Below are positions 36,188 through 45,461 of a DNA stretch of 64,000 bases, in pieces. The notes under the pieces were generated by a model. That model did no database searches. It had not been told where the DNA came from and saw only the letters and a program-made list of their open reading frames with translations. Source of the stretch: Corynebacterium canis (lineage in GTDB: Bacteria > Actinomycetota > Actinomycetes > Mycobacteriales > Mycobacteriaceae); NCBI RefSeq assembly GCF_030408595.1, contig NZ_CP047080.1:2259685-2323684 (forward strand), given 5' to 3'. Both the position numbers and the translations under genes were made by a program. Position 1 is the stretch's first letter, and each line of letters begins with the position of its first letter.

Positions 36188-36739
36188 CTAACCGAAGAGG
36201 CTGCCCTTAAACACCACATTGCCGGTTTGCAACTCGGCGGAATACAAGTTCCCCAAATTGGTGTTGAAAGCATAGACAATGGTAGTTTTGGCACCCGCGC
36301 CAAGCGGCAGGTCAAGGCCGACCTCCACGCCGGAGGAATCCTTGTTCATCGGTTCGGCCTCGATGGTATTGCCCGCATAGTCTTGGAACGTCAGTTTCGC
36401 GGTGCTTACAGCGTCCGGAGGGAGCGGAACCTCATTGAGATTCTTGATATACAGCGTGACCTGCACGCCACCGTACGGCGCCATCGTCGCGCCCACCAAG
36501 GTCCAGTCCACATTGAGACCGGGGTCGTGATGGCTGCCGTAAAGGTCTTCCACAATCACTGGATCCACCGCCGTGGCGCTAAAGGTGGGTTTAGCCACCT
36601 GGCTTGCGGAAACGGTGGGGTCCGGCTGCAACGGAGTCTCGCTGAGATCTAACACGCTGCAACCTGTAACCAATGCCCCGGAGACAACCACCAAAGCCGC
36701 ACTACAAAGCCAAGTTTTGCGTGCATCTATGCTGCCCAT
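36188..36739 (-). CDS. Secreted lipoprotein, unknown function
   Basis: 183 residues. Signal peptide with lipobox VTGC (acylated Cys27), then a short Ser/Pro-rich linker and a beta-rich domain (VTLYIKNLNEVPLPPDA, GVEVGLDLPLGAGAKTTIVYAF), reminiscent of DUF4352/telokin-like immunoglobulin folds; this is by pattern only. ATG at 36737-36739 is chosen because GGGAG lies 8 nt upstream and it places the signal peptide at the N-terminus; the frame extends upstream without sense. It is expected on the outer face of the cytoplasmic membrane. Same-strand neighbour of the WXG100-like gene. Confidence 0.75.
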   Translation of the reverse strand: MGSIDARKTWLCSAALVVVSGALVTGCSVLDLSETPLQPDPTVSASQVAKPTFSATAVDPVIVEDLYGSHHDPGLNVDWTLVGATMAPYGGVQVTLYIKNLNEVPLPPDAVSTAKLTFQDYAGNTIEAEPMNKDSSGVEVGLDLPLGAGAKTTIVYAFNTNLGNLYSAELQTGNVVFKGSLFG

Positions 36740-36861
36740 GTGCACGTCTCCCTTCCTGGGGCCAACGCCATCATTCGAATATTCTAATACGCACAACTTA
36801 TCTCGTGGCTATCACGAGTTTTTAGTGCACACATACAAGTGTTCAAAGGTAGAAATTTTCC

Positions 36862-38688
36862 GTGCGATCCCTAGCCAAAATTTTGCGCGACGCAAGCGCA
36901 TTGTGGCCCCTCTATATCGGGGTCATTTTTACTTCACTCACCACGGCGGCGCTCGCGTTGGTAACCCCGTTTATCATTCGCACGGCCACGGACACCATCG
37001 TGGCGTCAATAAGCGGCACCGGTGACGCGCGCGCAGATGCACTCACCGTAATCCTGTGGCTTGCCGCCGCGCTCCTCCTCGCCGAAATCGCACATACGCT
37101 CGTGTTTAATGTGGGCGGTTATATCGGCGATGTGTTAGCCGCACGGCTGCAGCAAATACTCTCCACAAGGTACTTTGCAAAGCTGCTTAGCCTGCCGCAA
37201 CAGTACTTTGACAACCAGGTAACGGGGACCATCGTCGCGCGCCTGGACCGTTCCATTACGTCCATTACGCAATGCATACAGGCGTTCACAAACAACTTCT
37301 TTCCCATGCTGCTTACCGTGGCCGCGGTGCTGGGCATTACGGCGTGGTATTACTGGCCGATCGCCGTGCTGCTCACCATCGTATTCCCGCTTTATATGTG
37401 GCTGACCACCGCCCCCAGCGCGCGTTGGCAACGGATCGAAGCCGAGAAAAACAAAGAAATCGATATCGCGGATGGTCGATTTGCGGAAGTGGTCGGACAA
37501 ACCAAAACGGTGAAATCCTTTGTTACGGAATTGCTGGAACTCGGGGCTTTTTCGCGGCGCTACGGAAACACGATTGCGCTCACCCATAAGCAATCGCGGC
37601 GCTGGCATAGCATGGATGTGCTCCGCGGCGTGGCCATGAATGCCCTGTTTTTTGGCATCTACGCCATGCTGTTTACGCGCACGCTTTCCGGGCAGTTTTC
37701 CATCGGCGATATGGTCATGCTGATTCAGCTCGTCACCATGGCGCGCCAGCCGGTGTTTATGATGAGCTACCTCGTCGACACCGCCCAACGCGCCATCGCC
37801 GGATCCAAAGATTATTTCGAAGTGATGGGCCTCACACCGGAACCAACGGCGAATCCGCAGCTGCTTGCCGCCACAAAAGCATCGGGCGTTCCGGAGCTGA
37901 CGCCGGCGCCGATCGAACCCCTCGCCCCGTGCGAACCTGTGTTGGAACTACAAAATGTATCCTTCGGCTACCCGGACGACAAAGAGGTGATCCATCAGGT
38001 TTCCTTTTCCGCCCAGCGCGGCCAACGCATCGCACTTGTGGGCGAATCCGGCGGCGGGAAGTCGACGCTGATCAATCTCATCCTCGGGCTATACCCACCG
38101 TCGTCGGGCACGCTCAAGGTGTGCGGGCACGATGTGTCCACCCTGTCCGCCGCCCAATTGCGGGCCTCGGTTGGCGTGGTGTTCCAGGAGGCGAGCCTGT
38201 TTTCCGGGACCATCCGGGAAAACATCGCCTACGGGAAACCGCACGCCACCGAAGCGGAAATCATTGCCGCCGCGAAGCGCGCAAACGCACACGAATTTAT
38301 CGTCGGATTCGAAGATGGTTACGATACGGTGGTTGGCGAGCGTGGCCTGCGGCTTTCCGGCGGGCAAAAGCAGCGGGTGGCGGTGGCGCGGGCCCTGCTC
38401 AAGGACGCCCCCGTGCTGGTGTTGGACGAGGCCACCTCCGCGTTGGACACCAAGAGCGAACGGGCGGTGCAACAGGGCCTAGACGAACTCATGGCCGACC
38501 GCACAACGCTTATCATTGCACACCGCCTTTCGACGATCGCGGGCGTGGACACCATCGTCACCCTGCGCGAGGGGGCCGTCGATGAAATCGGCTCCCCGCA
38601 ACACCTTGCCACTACAGGAGGAATATATGCGCAGCTCCTGGCGCTAACGGACGCGGAAAAGCTCAAGGCCTTTGAATTGCACCGTTAA
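36862..38688 (+). CDS. ABC exporter, fused permease-ATPase
   Basis: Homo- or heterodimeric type IV ABC exporter, 608 residues. Six transmembrane helices occupy about residues 15-305; the nucleotide-binding domain from about 355 has Walker A GESGGGKST, the Q-loop VVFQEASLFSG, signature LSGGQKQR, Walker B VLVLDEATSALD and the H-loop IIAHRL. The start is GTG at 36862, AAAGG 12 nt upstream. Substrate unknown (lipid, peptide or drug). It is divergent from the lipoprotein gene and followed after 10 nt by the C-S lyase gene, probably co-transcribed. Confidence 0.9.
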   Translation: MRSLAKILRDASALWPLYIGVIFTSLTTAALALVTPFIIRTATDTIVASISGTGDARADALTVILWLAAALLLAEIAHTLVFNVGGYIGDVLAARLQQILSTRYFAKLLSLPQQYFDNQVTGTIVARLDRSITSITQCIQAFTNNFFPMLLTVAAVLGITAWYYWPIAVLLTIVFPLYMWLTTAPSARWQRIEAEKNKEIDIADGRFAEVVGQTKTVKSFVTELLELGAFSRRYGNTIALTHKQSRRWHSMDVLRGVAMNALFFGIYAMLFTRTLSGQFSIGDMVMLIQLVTMARQPVFMMSYLVDTAQRAIAGSKDYFEVMGLTPEPTANPQLLAATKASGVPELTPAPIEPLAPCEPVLELQNVSFGYPDDKEVIHQVSFSAQRGQRIALVGESGGGKSTLINLILGLYPPSSGTLKVCGHDVSTLSAAQLRASVGVVFQEASLFSGTIRENIAYGKPHATEAEIIAAAKRANAHEFIVGFEDGYDTVVGERGLRLSGGQKQRVAVARALLKDAPVLVLDEATSALDTKSERAVQQGLDELMADRTTLIIAHRLSTIAGVDTIVTLREGAVDEIGSPQHLATTGGIYAQLLALTDAEKLKAFELHR

Positions 38689-38698
38689 AGTGAAAGGC

Positions 38699-39817
38699 AT
38701 GCGCTTTCCCGATCTCAATGAACTCCGTGCCCGTAACACCCTCAAATGGACCCGCTACCCCGCCGACGCATTACCCATGTGGGTTGCCGAAAGCGATTTC
38801 GGTACCTGCCCCGAAGTAAAGCAGGCGCTTCTCGACGCCGTGGACCGCGAGGCCTTCGGCTACCCACCCGCCACCACGGGCTTGGGCGAAGCATTATCGA
38901 AATTCTCTACATCACACTACGGTTGGGGCCCAAAACCGGAACATGTGTTCGCGGTGCCGGATGTGGTTCGCGGCGTGTGGCTGGCCATCGAACACCTCAC
39001 CAGACCCGGCGCGCCGATTATCCTGCCCACTCCCTCGTACATGCCATTTTTGGAATTCTCCCGGGTGATGGATAGGGAAACCATGATTATCGATGCCTAT
39101 GGCGGCATCGACCTCGACGCCGTGGAGGATTGCCTGCGGCGCGGCGCGGGCAGCATAGTCCTGGTCAGCCCGTACAACCCCCTCGGCTTTGCATTCGAAC
39201 GTGAATTCTTGGTCGAATTAGCGGAACTGGTTGCCCGGTACGACGCCCGCATTATTGCCGACGAGATCCACGCCCCCCTGGTTTTCGCGCGGCGCAATAT
39301 CCCAGTCGCATCTGTGTCCGATACCGCCGCAGCCGTGACGGTGACGGTGACCGCGACGTCGAAAGCCTGGAATATCGCTGGCCTCAAGTGCGCGCAAATG
39401 GTGTTTTCCAACGCTGCGGATGCCGCCGCTTGGGAACGCATTCACCCACTTTGGCGAGAAGGCGTATCCACCATCGGGCTCGTGGCGGCGGAGGCGTGCT
39501 ACCGCGCCGACACCGCATTCCTCGACGAGCAGCTGCAGGTGCTGCGCAGCAATCGGGACACGTTGGCGGCGGAATTGCCCGCGCTGATTCCCGGATTGAC
39601 CACCACCATTCCGGACGCCACCTTCCTGATGTGGCTGGACTTCCGCGATACCGCGCTGGCAGACCGCCCGGCGGCGCAGATTTTACAGCGGTGCAAGGTG
39701 GTCCTCAACGAGGGCCTCACCTTCGGCCCCGGCGGGGCGGGGCACGCCCGTCTGAATTTCGCCTGCACCCCGGACACGCTCACAGAGGCGTTGAACCGCC
39801 TGTCCACGGCGGTTTAA
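38699..39817 (+). CDS. aecD: Cystathionine beta-lyase / C-S lyase (MalY-PatB type)
   Basis: PLP fold-type I enzyme cleaving C-S bonds of cystathionine and S-aminoethylcysteine to give homocysteine or thiols, pyruvate and ammonia. The 372-residue protein has the PLP-lysine segment VTATSKAWNIAGLKC and the Asp-Glu pair IIADEIHAPLVF before it. ATG 38699 has GAAAGG only 1-2 nt away, so GTG 38690 is an alternative start. The aecD-brnQ order is known from C. glutamicum; here a minus-strand dehydrogenase gene sits between them. Links to metE through the methionine pathway. Confidence 0.87.
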   Translation: MRFPDLNELRARNTLKWTRYPADALPMWVAESDFGTCPEVKQALLDAVDREAFGYPPATTGLGEALSKFSTSHYGWGPKPEHVFAVPDVVRGVWLAIEHLTRPGAPIILPTPSYMPFLEFSRVMDRETMIIDAYGGIDLDAVEDCLRRGAGSIVLVSPYNPLGFAFEREFLVELAELVARYDARIIADEIHAPLVFARRNIPVASVSDTAAAVTVTVTATSKAWNIAGLKCAQMVFSNAADAAAWERIHPLWREGVSTIGLVAAEACYRADTAFLDEQLQVLRSNRDTLAAELPALIPGLTTTIPDATFLMWLDFRDTALADRPAAQILQRCKVVLNEGLTFGPGGAGHARLNFACTPDTLTEALNRLSTAV

Positions 39818-39835
39818 CCGAACGCAGGTTTGTAT

Positions 39836-40711
39836 TTAGTAGCCGCGCCCGGGGTCGACCTCAGTGAGCATGCGTTCGCCCGCGATAAAGCGCCGATAGT
39901 TTTCCACAACCACCGGCGCCAGCAATCCGTCCATGGTGTGCATGGTGTTCGCGGTATGCGGGGTAATCACAACATTGTTTCGACCCCACAGCGGATGCCC
40001 ATCCGGCAGCGGTTCGGGCGCAGTCACGTCGAGGCCAGCGCCCGCGATCTCGCCGGCGTCTAGGGCCGCTACCAGCGCATCCGTATCCACCACTTCACCG
40101 CGCGCAACATTGATTAGCAGCGCCGTAGGCTTCATCGCCGCGAGCACCTGCGCATCCACCATACGTTCGGTTTCCGGGGTGAGCGGGCAGGCGAGAACCA
40201 CCTGGTCGACCTCGCCCGCGACATCAATGAGCCGATCCTCGCGCCCCAATGGAACCACCTCGGAATCGAAGGTGGGGAGCATTTCCGCCAACGCGCGCCC
40301 AATGCCGCCCATGCCCACGATGGCGGTGCGGGTGCCGGTGAGCTGGGTGGTCACGGCGTCGATACTCAAATCCTTAGGCCACGAATCGGCGCGGACCATG
40401 GCCGGGATGGCGTGACGCAACGCCAACAACAGTGCCATCGCCGACTCCGCAACCTGCCGGCCATATACCGCAGAAGCGTTCGACCAGCGGCGGTCGGAGG
40501 TGACGATGCCCGCTCGAACAAGGTCATTAATTCCGGCGTTGGGCAGCTGCACCCATTGAATATTGTCTGGCAATTCCGGGAACGGGCGGCGGGGGATCTG
40601 CGTGAACACGAAAATGTCCGCCTCCTCCAATGAGGAAACGATCTGCGCACCCTCGGCCTGCAACGCGGCTGCCACTTGAGGGAATGAACCATAACCGATG
40701 TATACCTTCAT
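39836..40711 (-). CDS. D-2-hydroxyacid dehydrogenase
   Basis: NAD(P)-dependent dehydrogenase of the SerA/GhrA superfamily, 291 residues, cytosolic. The Rossmann motif is IVGMGGIGRALAEM; the catalytic Arg lies in VINVARGEVVDTDAL-type LLINVARG and the catalytic His in NVVITPHTANT. No regulatory ACT domain, so not SerA; a glyoxylate/hydroxypyruvate reductase-like activity is a guess. ATG at 40709-40711 with TAGGGT 7 nt upstream on the minus strand suggests a leaderless mRNA. Convergent with aecD and divergent from brnQ. Confidence 0.85.
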   Translation of the reverse strand: MKVYIGYGSFPQVAAALQAEGAQIVSSLEEADIFVFTQIPRRPFPELPDNIQWVQLPNAGINDLVRAGIVTSDRRWSNASAVYGRQVAESAMALLLALRHAIPAMVRADSWPKDLSIDAVTTQLTGTRTAIVGMGGIGRALAEMLPTFDSEVVPLGREDRLIDVAGEVDQVVLACPLTPETERMVDAQVLAAMKPTALLINVARGEVVDTDALVAALDAGEIAGAGLDVTAPEPLPDGHPLWGRNNVVITPHTANTMHTMDGLLAPVVVENYRRFIAGERMLTEVDPGRGY

Positions 40712-40799
40712 ACCCAAAACCCTACCGGTATCAGAAAAGTTATGCTCACCTGCTACGATGGGCCAGTTGCATACTCGTTGTGAAAGGTGGACCTCGCAC

Positions 40800-42197
40800 A
40801 TGGCCAAAACATCCGCAGCGGCCAAAACCTCAATCACCTCAGCCGTCACTGTGGCAACTTTAATGTTGTTTTCCATGTTTTTCGGCGCGGGCAATCTGAT
40901 CTTCCCGCCGATCCTCGGGGCGCACGCCGGACCAGGTTTTAGCTGGGCAATCATCGGCTTCCTGCTCACGGGCGTGGCGCTACCGGTCATTTCCGTAATC
41001 GCCGTCGCAATCACCGGCAACGACATTATCGATCTCGCACGACGCGGCGGAGTATGGTTCGGCGTTGCGTTCCCCGTCTTGGTCTACCTCGCCATCGGCG
41101 CGTTCTACGCATTGCCCCGCACCGCCGTTGTGAGTTTCTCCACCGCCATCACCCCCATTACTGGGTACGACTCCACGCTCGCCGCGGCGGTATTTTCCGC
41201 GATTTTCTTCGGAATCTCCCTCGCATTGGCGTTCGATCCTTCCAATCTTGTGGACAAGCTCGGCAAATACCTGACGCCCGCATTGCTTATCTTGCTCGCG
41301 GCGCTGGTGGCGCTTTCAGTACTCAAGCTGCGCGGCGAGGACATGTCCGCCTCCGCGGAATACGCGGAACATCCGCTGACCGCCGGCCTGATCCAGGGCT
41401 ACTTCACCATGGACTCGCTGGCCGCACTGGCGTTCGGAATCGTGGTGGTGTCCTCGTTGCGACACAAGGGCGTGCCCAACGGCCCGACGCTGGTACGCGG
41501 GGTGTCCTATGCGGCGATCGGCGCCGGCGCCCTGCTCATGGTGATCTACCTAGGCCTCGGCTACATCGGACATGTGATCCCCAATCCGCGCGGGTATTCG
41601 GACGGTGCGGCGCTGCTTACCGACGCCGCGCAACTCACCATGGGCACCCCCGGCTTAGTGGTGTTCGGGCTTATTGTCCTCCTTGCTTGCCTGACCACCG
41701 CCGCCGGGCTGATCGGCGCAACGAGTGAGTTCTTCCATCGGATTGTGCCACGGCTGAGCTACCGCAACTGGGCAATATTGTTTACCCTGATCTCGTTTGC
41801 GCTGTCCATCAATGGTTTGAAAGCCGTGCTCAGCATCGCCGGGCCGATCATCGGCTTCCTGTACCCGGCCGCGATCACATTGGTATTCCTTACGCTGATC
41901 GAGCCGCTGTTCCGCAAAAAACTGCACTACACCTTCCGTTTCGGCCTTACGGTGTCCGTATTGTGGGCAGGGCTGATGAGCCTCAACGCGCTCGGCCTAG
42001 GCAGCAGCGTTATCGAACCCTTGATCAATTGGTCGCCCATGCATGCGCAGGACCTTGGGTGGGTGCTGCCCACCGCAGCCGTCATCGCGCTGGGCATCGG
42101 CGTGGATTCCGCAATCATCCCGCCGCGCGCGGTCCCCGTCGGCGGGGAACGCCAAGAAGAAGCGCAAGCCCGCGCGGACGCCGCCGCCACGCACTAA
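40800..42197 (+). CDS. brnQ: Branched-chain amino acid:cation symporter BrnQ
   Basis: LIVCS-family uptake system for isoleucine, leucine and valine (and methionine in C. glutamicum), 465 residues, with about twelve hydrophobic segments starting TVATLMLFSMFFGAGNLIFP, the family signature. ATG 40800 is chosen because GAAAGGTGG sits 9 nt upstream; the open frame to 40698 is antisense to the dehydrogenase start. The hydrophilic tail (GGERQEEAQARADAAATH) is cytosolic. The methionine transport link fits the neighbouring aecD. Confidence 0.93.
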   Translation: MAKTSAAAKTSITSAVTVATLMLFSMFFGAGNLIFPPILGAHAGPGFSWAIIGFLLTGVALPVISVIAVAITGNDIIDLARRGGVWFGVAFPVLVYLAIGAFYALPRTAVVSFSTAITPITGYDSTLAAAVFSAIFFGISLALAFDPSNLVDKLGKYLTPALLILLAALVALSVLKLRGEDMSASAEYAEHPLTAGLIQGYFTMDSLAALAFGIVVVSSLRHKGVPNGPTLVRGVSYAAIGAGALLMVIYLGLGYIGHVIPNPRGYSDGAALLTDAAQLTMGTPGLVVFGLIVLLACLTTAAGLIGATSEFFHRIVPRLSYRNWAILFTLISFALSINGLKAVLSIAGPIIGFLYPAAITLVFLTLIEPLFRKKLHYTFRFGLTVSVLWAGLMSLNALGLGSSVIEPLINWSPMHAQDLGWVLPTAAVIALGIGVDSAIIPPRAVPVGGERQEEAQARADAAATH

Positions 42198-42247
42198 CGA
42201 TGTAAAGGTTCAGCCCCAATCTCCGCGCCAACAAGACGCAAGCCGGG

Positions 42248-42811
42248 TTAACCCCTCATGTTCCCCAGCTTTTCCACCGCCACCTGCGGGTTTTCCGTTT
42301 TGATTAATTCCACCACTTCGAACACGTTTGGGTTCGTGCCGCTGGGGAATTCCGCCACATACGCATCGAGCTCGCGGGGAGCGCCGGAACCGGTTTCGTT
42401 CGTGGGGCGGGCGCCCATCTGGACGTCGATATGTTCGGGTATCAGCGCGAGATACGTGTGCACCCCCGCCGTGCCGCGATCGCGCGTCCAAGTTTGAATA
42501 CGGCGCAGGTCCGAAACCTTCAGACGAACACCTGTGCGCACTATATATACCTCTGAGCCGAGCTCTAAGATCACCTTACGTCGGCGCCACACCACCACCA
42601 ATAAACTGCCGGCCGCCACCATGATCCCCAACGCGGGCAGCACCGCCGAAATCGCATATAACAACCGCAATGTATCGTTTGCCACGGAGGCGCGAGCGCC
42701 CAGAAAACCAATGGTCAGCGGGCTCATACACAGGACGAACACCACAAAGATCGCCATTGCCCGGGAACGAGCAATGGTGGCATAACTTGTGCGGACGCGA
42801 AGAGTACTCAT
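42248..42811 (-). CDS. Two-span membrane protein, unknown function
   Basis: 187 residues. Two hydrophobic helices at about 17-38 (MAIFVVFVLCMSPLTIGFLG) and 48-74 (LLYAISAVLPALGIMVAAGS) are followed by a cytosolic domain of about 110 residues starting WRRRKVILELGSEVYIVRTG, resembling PH-like domains of small actinobacterial membrane proteins; this is pattern only. ATG 42809-42811. It is convergent with brnQ and divergent from the peptide transporter operon; no functional link is visible. Confidence 0.7.
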   Translation of the reverse strand: MSTLRVRTSYATIARSRAMAIFVVFVLCMSPLTIGFLGARASVANDTLRLLYAISAVLPALGIMVAAGSLLVVVWRRRKVILELGSEVYIVRTGVRLKVSDLRRIQTWTRDRGTAGVHTYLALIPEHIDVQMGARPTNETGSGAPRELDAYVAEFPSGTNPNVFEVVELIKTENPQVAVEKLGNMRG

Positions 42812-42922
42812 TGTGCGCGTTATTTTACGCTTTCCTTACATTCCTCCTTGGTTGCACTCGTATTTCACCCCACCGATTGCCCCCAAATGGTTCGCGATCT
42901 GCTACTTGATCGAGACATCGTG

Positions 42923-42928
42923 TATGAT
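42923..42928 (+). promoter_or_regulatory. Possible -10 box of peptide ABC operon
   Basis: TATGAT in the 181-nt gap before the binding-protein gene, with a GC stem CCCC-N7-GGGG just downstream (42935-42949). An alternative is TACCCT at 42979-42984, 8 nt before the ATG. No convincing -35 for either. Confidence 0.3.
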
Positions 42929-42992
42929 AGTTACCCCCGCATGGTGGGGAAAAACTCTGATTTCAGGGAGCTACCGACTACCCTTTCAACAC

Positions 42993-44516
42993 ATGGGTAA
43001 ATTTCAGGGCCCTAACGCGACGTTGTCAGTGCTCGCCGCCGCCACGGTTGCGACCACACTGAGTGCCTGCAGCGCAGGCCAAACGGCAACCCGCGTAGGT
43101 CGAATCGCCGATGAAAACACAGTTGTGATTGCGGTATCAGCCGCTCCTGCTTCCTTGGATTTCACCAAGACTTCAGGCGCTGCGATCCCGCAAGCACTCA
43201 TGGGAAATGTGTACGAAGGACTCGTAAAGATTAATGATGAAGGTGAGGTAGAACCACTCCTGGCCACCAGTTGGGATATTTCCCCGGATCGCCGCACATA
43301 TACGTTCAAATTGCAGCGCGGGGTAACCTTCTCCAACGGGTCTCCATTCGACGCCGAAACCGCGAAATTCTCCATCGACCGTGTCCGTTCGGATGAATGG
43401 ACGAACGGCCTCAAGAAGCAAATGGACCTCGTGTCCGAAACCAAGGTGCTGGATTCACACACGCTCGAAGTCACGCTCGAACGTCCGAGCAATCGCTGGC
43501 TGTGGTCCATGGGTACCTTTGTGGGAGCAATGATGTCCCCGGATGGCGTAGCCGAGCTCGCCACAAACCCGATTGGCACGGGCCCCTACACCGTTGCGCA
43601 TTGGGCGGTCGGGCAATCGCTGTCCTTCGACGCACGCCCGGATTATTGGGGCACCAAACCGAACAACGATGCGGCCGCCATTCGGTACTTTAGCGACGCC
43701 GTGGGCGCTACCAATGCGTTGCGCTCTGGCGACGTTGACGTTGTTTACTCCATGCAATCCCCCGAACTCCTCCAAACTCTGACCGAATACCGTATCGACG
43801 AAGGCACCACCAACGGCGAGGTGCTGCTGAGCATGAACAATCGCCGCGCCCCCTTTAACGACATCCGCGTGCGCCAGGCCGTGCTCTACGCCATCGACCG
43901 GCAGGCGGTTATCGACACCGCGTGGGCCGGCAAAGGCATTGACACCGGCGGCGCGCCCGTCCCCCCGACCGACCCGTGGTACGAAGAATCCAAGCGCTAC
44001 CCCTTCGACCCGGACAAGGCGCGCGAACTGATCCGCGAAGCCGGTGCGGAAGGCACCCGCATCGTGCTTTCGGTGCCGTCGCTGCCCTACGCCACCAATG
44101 TTTCCGAGATCGTCGTCTCGCAGCTCCGCGATGTAGGGCTCGACGTTGTGATCGAATCCACCGAATTCCCCGCCGTGTGGTTGTCCAAGGTGCACCGCGC
44201 CCATGACTACGACATGTCCGTGATCATGCACGTGGAGGCCCGCGATATCCCCACGTTGTTCGGGAATCCCGAGTACTACCTTGGTTTCGATTCCGAAACC
44301 GTGCGTCAGTCTTTGGAACGCGCCGATGCGGGCGCGCCCGAGGAACAAACCGAATATATGCGCCAGGCCGTCGACGAGATCATGGCAGAGGCCGGTGCCG
44401 CAACGCTGTTTAACTATCCGAACATCGTGGTGTCCGCCCCCAATGTGGCCGGGGTGGAGGCGAATGTGATTTCGGAAGGTTTGCCGCTCGCTCCGCTGCG
44501 AAAGGAGAAGAACTAG
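42993..44516 (+). CDS. ABC transporter substrate-binding lipoprotein (oligopeptide/dipeptide, family 5)
   Basis: Extracytoplasmic receptor of a peptide/nickel-type importer, 507 residues. The N-terminus has a signal peptide ending LSAC (acylated Cys26). The family-5 signature region is ATSWDISPDRRTYTFKLQRG, followed by GVTFSNGSPFDA. ATG 42993 is chosen to give a short signal peptide; an in-frame ATG at 42924 would add 23 residues. First gene of a tight operon: binding protein, two permeases, fused ATPase, all overlapping or 1 nt apart. Substrate cannot be read from sequence. Confidence 0.88.
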   Translation: MGKFQGPNATLSVLAAATVATTLSACSAGQTATRVGRIADENTVVIAVSAAPASLDFTKTSGAAIPQALMGNVYEGLVKINDEGEVEPLLATSWDISPDRRTYTFKLQRGVTFSNGSPFDAETAKFSIDRVRSDEWTNGLKKQMDLVSETKVLDSHTLEVTLERPSNRWLWSMGTFVGAMMSPDGVAELATNPIGTGPYTVAHWAVGQSLSFDARPDYWGTKPNNDAAAIRYFSDAVGATNALRSGDVDVVYSMQSPELLQTLTEYRIDEGTTNGEVLLSMNNRRAPFNDIRVRQAVLYAIDRQAVIDTAWAGKGIDTGGAPVPPTDPWYEESKRYPFDPDKARELIREAGAEGTRIVLSVPSLPYATNVSEIVVSQLRDVGLDVVIESTEFPAVWLSKVHRAHDYDMSVIMHVEARDIPTLFGNPEYYLGFDSETVRQSLERADAGAPEEQTEYMRQAVDEIMAEAGAATLFNYPNIVVSAPNVAGVEANVISEGLPLAPLRKEKN

Positions 44517-45460
44517 TGACCGAAATGCTGCGCATTGTGGCGCGCTTTGCCATCACATTGTTTGTGGCGAGCATCGTAATTTTTGTTATGTTGCGCGTGA
44601 TCCCCGGCGACCCCGCCGAGATTGCGCTCGGTGTCACCGCCACCCCGGAATTGCTGGCCGCCGCGCGCGAATCCCTTGGGCTTGACCAACCTTTATTTAC
44701 GCAATACTTCGCCTGGATCGGCGCGCTTCTGACCGGCGATTTTGGCACTTCGCTGACCAATAAACTGGACATCACACCGCTGGTTATCGACCGCCTCCAG
44801 GTCAGCCTGATCCTCGTCGGCGTAAGCATGGTCCTCGCCCTCGCCGCCGCCATTCCGCTGGGCACGTGGGCCGCGGTTCGGCACCAGCGTTTCGACGGCG
44901 CATTGATCACCGCGAGCAGCCAGTTCGGCATCGCTATCCCCAGCTTTCTCGCCGGTATTTTATTGGTTTCAGCCTTCGCCGTGCATTTGCGTTGGCTTCC
45001 CGCAAATGGCTGGGTTCCGCCTTCCTATTCGATAAAGGAGTTCCTTGCCCGGTTGATCCTGCCGGCCATCGCCCTCGCCGCCGTGCAAGGTGCGATGATG
45101 ACGCGATATGTGCGCGCCTCCGTCCTCGAAATTCTTCACGAAGACTTTATGCGTACGGCCCGCGCCACCGGCCTGTCTCGCGCCGCCGCCCTGATCCGCC
45201 AGGGGTTGCGCAACGCTGCGATCCCAGTGATCACGGTGACCGGCGTGCAGATGGCCGCGCTTGTCGTGGGCGCCGTCGTTGTTGAACGCGTGTTCACTAT
45301 CCCCGGCCTCGGCACGATGCTTCTCGACGCCGTGGTCACCCGCGACCTGCCCACCGTCCAGACCGTAGTCATGGTGCTGGTGTTCCTGACTCTTGCTGCG
45401 AACCTGATCGTCGATCTCATCGCGGCCGTCGTGGACCCCCGCATTGGAAAGGAAGCCTGA
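44516..45460 (+). CDS. ABC transporter permease (DppB/OppB type)
   Basis: First membrane subunit of the peptide importer, 314 residues, with six hydrophobic helices. It has the N-terminal segment RVIPGDPAEIALG characteristic of OppB/DppB, and the EAA loop around MRTARATGLSRAAALIRQGL. The GTG start (44516-44518) overlaps the stop of the binding-protein gene by one nt, with AAAGGAG 8 nt upstream, so translation is coupled. Confidence 0.93.
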   Translation: MTEMLRIVARFAITLFVASIVIFVMLRVIPGDPAEIALGVTATPELLAAARESLGLDQPLFTQYFAWIGALLTGDFGTSLTNKLDITPLVIDRLQVSLILVGVSMVLALAAAIPLGTWAAVRHQRFDGALITASSQFGIAIPSFLAGILLVSAFAVHLRWLPANGWVPPSYSIKEFLARLILPAIALAAVQGAMMTRYVRASVLEILHEDFMRTARATGLSRAAALIRQGLRNAAIPVITVTGVQMAALVVGAVVVERVFTIPGLGTMLLDAVVTRDLPTVQTVVMVLVFLTLAANLIVDLIAAVVDPRIGKEA

Positions 45461-45461
45461 T

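Noticed and set aside
34259..36739. Local ESX/type VII secretion locus
   Set aside because: No EccC-like ATPase, EccD, mycosin or small WXG100 pair is present in the window; only the substrate-like protein is seen.
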